Below are positions 58,230 to 64,000 of a stretch of DNA of 64,000 nucleotides, piece by piece (within the stretch, counting starts at the first letter, position 1; each line of letters begins with the position of its first letter). The DNA lies in assembly GCA_039000515.1 (NCBI GenBank), contig JBCFYV010009882.1, forward strand, positions 59,512,277 through 59,576,276, in the 5' to 3' direction. Made by a program: the position numbers and the translations under genes. This stretch comes from Timema cristinae (taxonomy: Eukaryota; Arthropoda; Insecta; Phasmatodea; Timematidae). The notes under the pieces were generated by a model, which was given only the letters and a program-made list of their open reading frames with translations, had not been told where the DNA came from and did no database searches.

Positions 58230-58625
58230 GGATAAATCCTTTGCTAAAAGCTTCGTTTGGCAAAGGGTTCAGCTATGACTAGTCGTATCTAACATGGAGT
58301 AAATTTGCATAAGCCATTTACTCATTTAAAATATATATTTTATATGTCTTCCCATGGTGGAATCAGTCAATACATTTCTCTAGTGTGAAGGGTTAAGCTG
58401 TGACTAGTTATATCCTACATAGTGGATATTTTGGTTAAGCCATTTACTCATTGAAAAATTATTTTTTATAAGTTGTCCAATGGTGGAATCACCCATGACA
58501 CGTTTCCTTAGCGTTAAGATTCTAGCTATGACTCGTAATATCTAACATGGAGGCACTTCCGCTTTGAAAACAAACATTCATTTAAAAAAATATAAGTTGT
58601 ACCATCTGTCATAGCTTGGTTGATT
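58230..58625. repeat. Tandem repeat, unit about 124 bp, 3 copies
   Basis: AGCTATGACTAGTCGTATCT / AGCTGTGACTAGTTATATCC / AGCTATGACTCGTAATATCT start near 58270, 58395 and 58521, each followed by 'GCCATTTACTCATT' and 'ATGGTGGAATCA' elements. Confidence 0.75.
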
Positions 58626-58964
58626 CGGTTATGATGAAACATCGAGCAAATTCTGGTGCAGAATACACCTTCTAATCATTATGTATACTTTATAAACTTT
58701 TTATCCTTAACTTCTTCTCTTAGAGGGATAACTCCCAATATTCTTGGGCGGCTAGCCAAAGCTCTAAAATACGAGTCTATAACGACCAATTCTTATGAAT
58801 ATAACATTTTCATCCTTAAAAACTAAGAGTGTATATTATCATTCTTGAAGATAATCTAGATGAATATTGAACTTATGTCTTAGATATAAATACTTGCTAC
58901 CACACCTCCCCATTGGAGAAGGGAGTCATCCCATTTCTTTGACCAGGATAAGGCATGTATGCCA
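58626..58964. other. Unassigned spacer
   Basis: Nothing recognisable. Confidence 0.35.
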
Positions 58965-58978
58965 TTCTCTTAATGATA

Positions 58979-58979
<1 letters not shown>

Positions 58980-59052
<73 letters not shown>

Positions 59053-59319
59053 GCACCGCGTCTTACTACCCGTTCGGGTTATACGCACTTACGCTAATGT
59101 GTAATGGTAGGGTGATTGTGAGATGAAGTGAAGGACCTACAGTTTAACGTGGAATCCGAACCACGGTGGTGGCCTGGCATTCCACACATTCACAAGATGT
59201 CTTGTCAGAGGTACAGGAAGGGTTTGGAAGTCAGATAAATCTGTGCCGGGACCGAGGATTGAACCCCGGCTGCCAGCACAGAAGTCTGACACCTTACCCC
59301 TAGACCACCAGGTCACCTT
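58980..59319 (-). mobile_element. SINE family C, full length with 15-bp TSD and 24-unit TTA tail
   Basis: TTA repeated about 24 times, AGCACCGCGTCTTACTACCC GTTCGGG, complete body and head complement ending CTAGACCACCAGGTCACCTT. TTCTCTTAATGATAT flanks it at 58965-58979 and 59320-59334. The perfect long duplication and pure tail suggest one of the youngest insertions here. Confidence 0.95.
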
Positions 59320-59334
59320 TTCTCTTAATGATAT

Positions 59335-59640
59335 AATTAACACAGTTAAGATATTTAAAATTTGGTTTATTGACATAATTTTTTTTTTAGCTTTAAAAAT
59401 GACCTCCCTCAGTCTTCCTCTCTTGCTAGCATCAACTGTAGTCCTTCAAAGGTAAAGATTAGGGTGATGCACATTGTTAGTGTTTATTCTTCTCAACAGG
59501 TGAACTCTCAGATCCCTTGCGTTTAGGAAAATATATTAAGCTCTCAATAGTTATCTTCTTACCTCTAGTTTTAGGAGTAAGCTTGGTCTCTTCATAAGTT
59601 ATGAGTTAAGCTCCAAACAAAGTTTCTTCATTCTCAATAA
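59335..59640. other. Unassigned spacer before the capsid gene block
   Basis: No recognisable feature. The left terminus of the Polinton-like element may lie here or further right. Confidence 0.3.
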
Positions 59641-60429
59641 TTAACTTCTTAGATTGAGGCTTGGGAGATTGGCTATTCAATCCAACAGCTCAGAATTAAG
59701 ACGTTTACTTAAGTCTTCGTGTGGAAGGGTTGGCCAGGTTAAGTTCAGCATCCACTTCGTCGTGTCAGGCACAGAAACATGAAAATTGTTATAAATCGAT
59801 GTGAGGTCTTCACTTAATGAATAGAGCGATGATGTGGAAGATATAACCGATCACTGAACCCTCATCATTTTGTATAGCACCCTTAGTTAATTTGCAAACG
59901 TTCTGACCGATGAAAATAAAACACTTGAAACAGTCATGGAGGAGTCTTTAATTGCTTATACACATTCGTAGAACGTACCTGAATGAGTGGATAACTTTCT
60001 TACATAGCGTAGGTTTTTAAGATATCTCAGTGAATTCGTAAATGACAAAATTGTAAATATAGGTAATTACACTTTGAAGCCAAGATATATCTTTACACTT
60101 TGAATGAGAATCTCAGCTAATGCTATACATAGTCGTTTTAATTCTAAATATAAATATATAATAAATACAAGTTTATTGTAGGGTACTTCACCACTATCCA
60201 GTCAAGTCAATGATGACGTCGTGACCTAGTCAACATACATTTTGTTTCATGGTAAGTTACGCTCGATCCCGAATGGTGGTAGAAGCATGTAGTTGACTAC
60301 AATAGGTAAGCTATTATTAGAAAATTGATGTATAATGGCAGCCTCATTCAAGAGGAAGACACCCATGAACACTTGTATGTGTATAGACAATTTTAACTAA
60401 ATGAAAAAACAAAATTTTCGTATTATTTA
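59641..60429 (-). pseudogene. Possible further gene of the Polinton-like element (unrecognised)
   Basis: Downstream of the major capsid gene on the same strand. Between about 59935 and 59690 one minus-strand frame stays mostly open and reads, in part, SLSEDLTSIYNNFHVSVPDT and TKWMLNLTWP; an adjacent frame covers HDCFKCFIFIGQNVCKLT. The texture resembles the decayed capsid genes to its right, but I recognise no family. It could be a minor virion gene or ordinary sequence. 60180-60300 holds no frame. No terminal inverted repeat was identified. Confidence 0.25.
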
Positions 60430-61647
60430 TTAGTCTAGCTTGGTCACGTCACTATTGTAGGGGTTTTAGTGAAATAAGTGATCATGCCAGATAAGGTAAA
60501 AAGCTTATGTATTTAAAGGAATATTTTCCTTGCATTCAAACTTGATTTGATATATTATAATGCTGTCATTGAGATTATCTTCCTGTCGAGTTAAGACGAA
60601 CACGAGTATGAGAGCAAGAGACCTGAAACCTGATGGATCAAGTAATGACAGAGTAAATATCGTTCCCTAGTGTGAAGTTTGAAAATTAGTATAGTCGTCT
60701 TACAATTTGAAGAATGAATCTTGATCTAAAACTAGGATTTAACCGTAATTGAACATGAATATATTTAAGTAGAATTTAGCTAATCGTAGACGATAATTAT
60801 GGGAAAGACTTTTATCTATAGCTTTCGTATTCTTTCGACTAGTCTGTAGAGCAAAGACCACTTAACGGGGATCTTTCTATAAGAATATATGTTTTAAAAT
60901 GTTGTGTATAAATAAAACATTAGGGTATTCTTACAGTTCCCCAGTACTAAATTGTATATCGAGGATCCTTCCACTCTTGATAAATTGAGCAGATTTTGTC
61001 GATAGATATCATCAAACTTTATATGAGGTAGAAGCCATGATATTTAACCTAGCTTTATTTTAGAAGGTGTATCTACAGCAGGAGGTCATATGCTTTGTAA
61101 GTCATTATTTATGGCCGTTGATCGAAAAAGTGATAGCTATCGTTTTTCATTGATGACCATACGAGTAGAGTACTCGGCGAGTCTCAATATGAGTTTAAGT
61201 GTGATGCATACATCAAAGATACCCGAAGCAGTATCTAAATACACTCCTTCAAACTTCGATACAAAATTTACAAGGTATGACTGCTCCCGTTACCATATAA
61301 AGATATTTCTTGAGCAGAGCTGAGATACACAAATATCTCTATTGTTCAAAATTTACATCGTTAATCTCGTAGGCAATTCTTGAAAAGCGATTAAGAAATA
61401 GTTCATTGTTGAATCTTGAAGTACTTCCAAAATCTCCTGTATTCAGTAGAAATCTTCAATTGATATGCAGCATAAAACGATGAGCAAGCGTGTATAATAT
61501 TTCATGTTGAATAAATATCATGAGATCGTTCCCGTTAGATAATGTTTCATATATATATAAAGCGAAGGAATGATTCTTGAAGCTGGTTAGAGCCATTTCT
61601 AAGACTGCAGAGTCTCCAATATTCTATATATCAATAGAGTCATCCAT
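60430..61647 (-). pseudogene. Polinton/adintovirus-like major capsid protein relic
   Basis: A remnant of the double-jelly-roll major capsid protein that forms the icosahedral shell in Polintons and adintoviruses. From the putative ATG (61647-61645), shifting minus frames give EILYTLAHRF, RIAYEINDVNFEQ (about 61380-61342), GIFDVCITLKLILRLAEY (about 61225-61170), ISWLLPHIKFDD (about 61050-61000), EYPNVL (about 60925), TKAIDKSLSHNY, DSIIIYQIKFECKENI (about 60565-60520) and NPYNSDVTKLD before the TAA at 60432-60430. About 405 codons in span, with roughly ten stops and several frameshifts, so non-functional. All motifs occur in the expected order. Identification is from motif memory; I am confident of the family, less of the exact subgroup. 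Confidence 0.72.
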
Positions 61648-61764
61648 TATTTTTGCAGAGAGTATCCCAAACGTCGTAAAAACACTTTATTGCTAGATGT
61701 TAATGAGTCCATTGATCTTATCTCTATGTAAAGCAGTGAAGCGTTATCCTTTTATATCTAGCAC

Positions 61765-62400
61765 AAGAAACATAACTTTTAAGTTTCAGATGAATTAGTA
61801 ATGAAATAGTCTCGTCCCTAAAGTTGAAAATTTCTCCTCGCCCAACGACTAGTTACACAGAAATAGACTATACTACTCGTTTCGTGACTGGAAAATGAAT
61901 TATAATGTTTGGATATTCCACGATCCTATAGCCTGGAAGGACTGTCTATCTGAACTCATGCAGAGTTTGACTCAGTTCTCTGCTAAAATAAACTCCACAG
62001 GCAGGACTATATTTTACCCTAATTATGTTTACGTGTAGGATATTCAAAGTTGTATTCGAAACGAAAGTCTTTCCAATTTCCAACACAGTTGCGTTAAACC
62101 CGAACGGGGAGTCGAAAGTATTAAGTTGGTAAAGTCAACTTTCTTCAGAACAGAGGATATAACTCTTGAAGGTGATCAGTTAACCGATGATTTTGAGTTT
62201 TACGTATACATCCATTTATCTTCTTAGATATCATTAGTGTCTGGAGGTATGGTATCCTCTTTTGCTCCATTTTAAAATTTCTGATTACATTCCGCAATGT
62301 TCATTATAGTGTTGAATGCAGTGAGATTAATAAATACAATAATTCATTCTTCTTCATGGTTCTTATCTCCCAATATGATCTCAGAAAAATATTTCTCTAT
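61765..62400 (-). pseudogene. Penton-like minor capsid candidate of the Polinton-like element, relic
   Basis: The C-terminal half is well preserved on the minus strand: NTFDSPFGFNATVLEIGKTF (about 62120-62060), then TTLNILHV, SQTLHEF with a stop at about 61945, then PGYRIVEYPN, PVTKRVV and FRDETISLLIHLKLK (about 61810-61765). An upstream frame with EIILGDKNHEEE and EDTIPPDTNDI (62370-62200) may be the N-terminal half. The 'PPGY.IVE.P' and terminal 'F.GE.I...LHL' pattern is typical of a structural gene lying between the protease and capsid genes in these elements. I infer a penton or minor capsid role. It is split by three or more stops or shifts. Confidence 0.55.
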
Positions 62401-62424
62401 GAGTTGAAATTTGATCTATCAATG

Positions 62425-62795
62425 TTATCGTCAGAGATATATGTACTTGGATCAGTTCTTATCGCCGGTATTTATGCTTAGGAAATCTTGACATAGATAG
62501 CCACAAAATACAGTGTTTGCTCTTGGTATCGATCGTGATTATAGATATTGATTATGCATATTCTCCTGAGGTTTGCACGAGTTCAAGAAGATATTTTAGA
62601 ACGTCAAAACTACAACAGTATTCAGCCCAACCTCATACTATGTATACGCACCCAATACTTTTACCACTATCCCTAAAGAGATTATCGCACACTCTTTTAT
62701 ACATATAAGAGTAATAGGTAAATCAGCTTTAGAAAAAACCTCTTTAGTGAGGAATCTTTAAATATTAATGTACTTCCATATAAGTTTTGTTAAGG
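62425..62795 (-). pseudogene. Adenain-type cysteine protease relic
   Basis: Virion maturation protease of the adenovirus/Polinton family. The minus strand shows, in order, ECAIIS (62695-62678), FDVLKYLLELVQTSGE, YNHDRYQEQ (62547-62518) and, one frame over, NTVFCGYLCQDFL (62517-62480). The last holds the 'C.....CG.LC' region with the catalytic Cys. A frameshift lies exactly between YQEQ and the Cys motif, and other stops separate the earlier pieces. The His-Trp pair expected before the FD motif is not readable. The Asn/Asp-Tyr-Gln run before the cysteine motif strongly supports adenain rather than another cysteine protease. Dead copy. Confidence 0.68.
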
Positions 62796-62816
62796 GTCTT
62801 TAAGGTAGCGTATCAA

Positions 62817-63026
62817 TCAGTCGTTTGAGTATGGAAGAAGATACATCACTTTACCCAAGGCAATCGCTTCAAGTCCACGATTATGTCTTTGAGCTTCACT
62901 CGAATGATTCGTGTTCTCTTTTTCACAATTCACTGCTTTCGAAATTCCTGCAGTACCTCCTACAGATGCACCTAAGGCTTCTATCAGAAGAAGGATGAGT
63001 AAGAATCCACCCTTCTTGCTCTTCAT
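62817..63026 (-). CDS. Small hydrophobic/Gly pX-like virion protein, open frame
   Basis: A 69-codon uninterrupted frame starting MKSKKGGFLLILLLIEALGA. A short basic start is followed by a hydrophobic helix (residues 8-26) with a Gly-rich end (GGTAGISKAV), a polar middle and a C-terminal 'GK.MYLLPY' motif. This combination (Lys-Gly-Gly, membrane-active helix, terminal Gly-Lys-x-x-Tyr-Leu-x-Pro-Tyr) is that of the small pX-like proteins encoded next to the protease in Polinton/adintovirus-like elements, proposed to act in virion core or membrane interaction. It is the only gene of the block without a visible break, although that may be chance given its size. Confidence 0.62.
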   Translation of the reverse strand: MKSKKGGFLLILLLIEALGASVGGTAGISKAVNCEKENTNHSSEAQRHNRGLEAIALGKVMYLLPYSND

Positions 63027-63095
63027 TCTTTTATTCGTACGATGATGAGTATTCCTTCGTTTATGGGTCTTCTACTAACGACGGTGTCCTTTCAC

Positions 63096-63451
63096 TTAGC
63101 CATCGCCCACGTTGACTTTAGTTTTAATCGCACTAGTCACAGCCCAATAAGCTTCTTCCTCACTCACCTTTGAGCTTAGTGAGAGAAATCTTTTCCAGGC
63201 CTTCTCAACAAGCACTTGATCATCAGTATGTTTCCCTGTAAGATCTTTAACTTCAGAGTAGGCGAAATCATGTTCTTTAGGACCGATCAAGTTTATTAAC
63301 ATCTATTTGTATCAGTCCAAGTAGCAACGTATTTCTCAAGTCCTCTCGCTCGTGGATGAGATGGGACATTTTTCATACTCTGATAGTTCAGAGATCCCTC
63401 CCCCAAACGAGAAGAAGCCCAACTTGGTGTTAATATTAAATGATGTTGCAT
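63096..63451 (-). pseudogene. Small conserved Polinton-like ORF, one frameshift
   Basis: Two adjoining minus frames form one gene. The first starts at 63451 (MQHHLILTPSWASSR ... GLEKYVATWTDTNR) and the second, 63302-63096, contains GPKEHDFAYSEVKDLTGKHT, AWKRFLSLSS and AYWAVTSAIKTKV before TAA. The span (356 nt) is one base short of a multiple of three, consistent with a single shift at about 63300. The Trp-rich alpha-helical pattern is what I remember from the gene preceding the pX-like gene in these elements; its function is not known to me. 70 bp separate it from the next gene. Confidence 0.5.
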
Positions 63452-64000
63452 GTGATAAACTAAATAATATACAAGCTTATTTCAGTCTATGTATACTTAC
63501 TCGCTAATACCCAATAAGATGCTAAGCGATAACGCTAATCGTACCATCAGTTTCAAGATAGATTATATGAAATTGAGAAACGGCTATGAAGATCACGCGA
63601 ATACAACATTACTTTTCAGAAGATTAAGTATATATGTGCATTATACTGGAAGAACATAAACGATTCTCTGGTTTTAATAAAGATCATATTGATAAAGGCC
63701 ACTGTAGGAGCAGGTAGGATTTCTTTATGTTGAATTTTTAATATATAAATCCTCAGTTGAAGATAATATGTCATGTCATCCATTTTGAAATTTTATCTTA
63801 GCCTCTTCAGACATTTATTCATTGGAAAATCAGATGTTAATTTATCGCTTTTAATCTTCAAGGAAATTTCATTGTAGGATCTAGATGGCTTTTAAACATT
63901 GATAATCCAGTTCGGTGATATTCTATATGTAGTAACGAACCAATACTTGCTCTCAACATTGTAAAGAATATAATCTCGAAACGTACGGCTACTTTAATTG
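63452..64000 (-). other. Probable continuation of the Polinton-like element, unrecognised
   Basis: Minus-strand fragments such as MDDMTYYLQLRIYILKIQ and ESFMFFQYNAHIYLIF lie in one frame between about 63795 and 63600. Texture and strand match the neighbouring relics, but no ATPase Walker A, integrase or polymerase motif could be found. Integrase, PolB and ATPase genes, if present, would be outside the window or destroyed. Confidence 0.25.

Noticed and set aside
38941..59376. Several minus- or plus-strand frames with the recurring translation [13 protein letters not shown]...GSILG
   Set aside because: All are the antisense of SINE family C (38.9, 40.0, 49.5, 59.2 kb), not a protein family.
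62093..62115. SINE tail scrap (AAACCCGAACGGGGAGTCG)
   Set aside because: The bases lie in the reading frame of the penton-like relic (DSPFGFN on the minus strand); resemblance is coincidental.
61090..62708. Plus-strand frames at 61090-61323 and 62517-62708 as genes
   Set aside because: They are opposite-strand shadows of the capsid and protease relics, whose motifs are on the minus strand.

Overview
The window is AT-rich eukaryotic DNA made almost entirely of transposable-element remains, SINEs and simple or tandem repeats. I find no intact host gene, rRNA or CRISPR array. The element mix (mariner elements with TACAG ends, several hAT families, Ty3/Gypsy gag/protease relics, tRNA-headed SINEs with TTA/ATT tails, and a Polinton/adintovirus-like capsid gene block) points to a large invertebrate genome, most likely an arthropod such as a crustacean. 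The species cannot be fixed from the sequence.

Layout. 1-3.15 kb is a graveyard of four unrelated coding relics: a non-LTR reverse transcriptase, a Gypsy gag/protease, a hAT dimerisation domain and a mariner transposase. 3.9-5.2 kb is a minisatellite with units of about 42 bp and an internal orientation switch. 5.2-31 kb alternates between unassigned AT-rich DNA and dated insertions: SINEs (families called B and C here), two mariner elements with long terminal inverted repeats (17.6 and 29.3 kb), three hAT-type elements with 8-bp target duplications (18.9, 20.8 and 28.0 kb) and a degraded minus-strand gag (22.5-24.4 kb). 32.1-33.5 kb is a foldback element. 37-38 kb is a nested tandem repeat. 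43.0-44.4 kb holds a broken copy of a repeat-associated ORF family that I recognise by motif but cannot name. 49.3-50.2 kb is a third mariner, split by a SINE. 57.1-57.9 kb is a duplicated LINE-like 3' end.

The most notable stretch is 60.4-63.5 kb, minus strand. It is a decayed but collinear block of Polinton/adintovirus-type genes, in transcription order: a small conserved ORF, a short hydrophobic Gly-rich pX-like protein, an adenain-type cysteine protease, a penton-like minor capsid candidate and a major capsid protein. All except the pX-like ORF are interrupted by stops or frameshifts, so this is a fossil and not an active virus.

Families B and C have different tRNA-like heads but share the same 3' tail (GTGCGTATAACCCGAACGGGTAGTAAGACGCGGTGCTAATAAT). 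Two insertions consist of this tail alone, flanked by apparent target duplications (5.5 and 44.0 kb). This suggests mobilisation by one reverse transcriptase that recognises that tail.

Family assignments rest on reading translations by eye; no database search was possible. Boundaries without target duplications are approximate.
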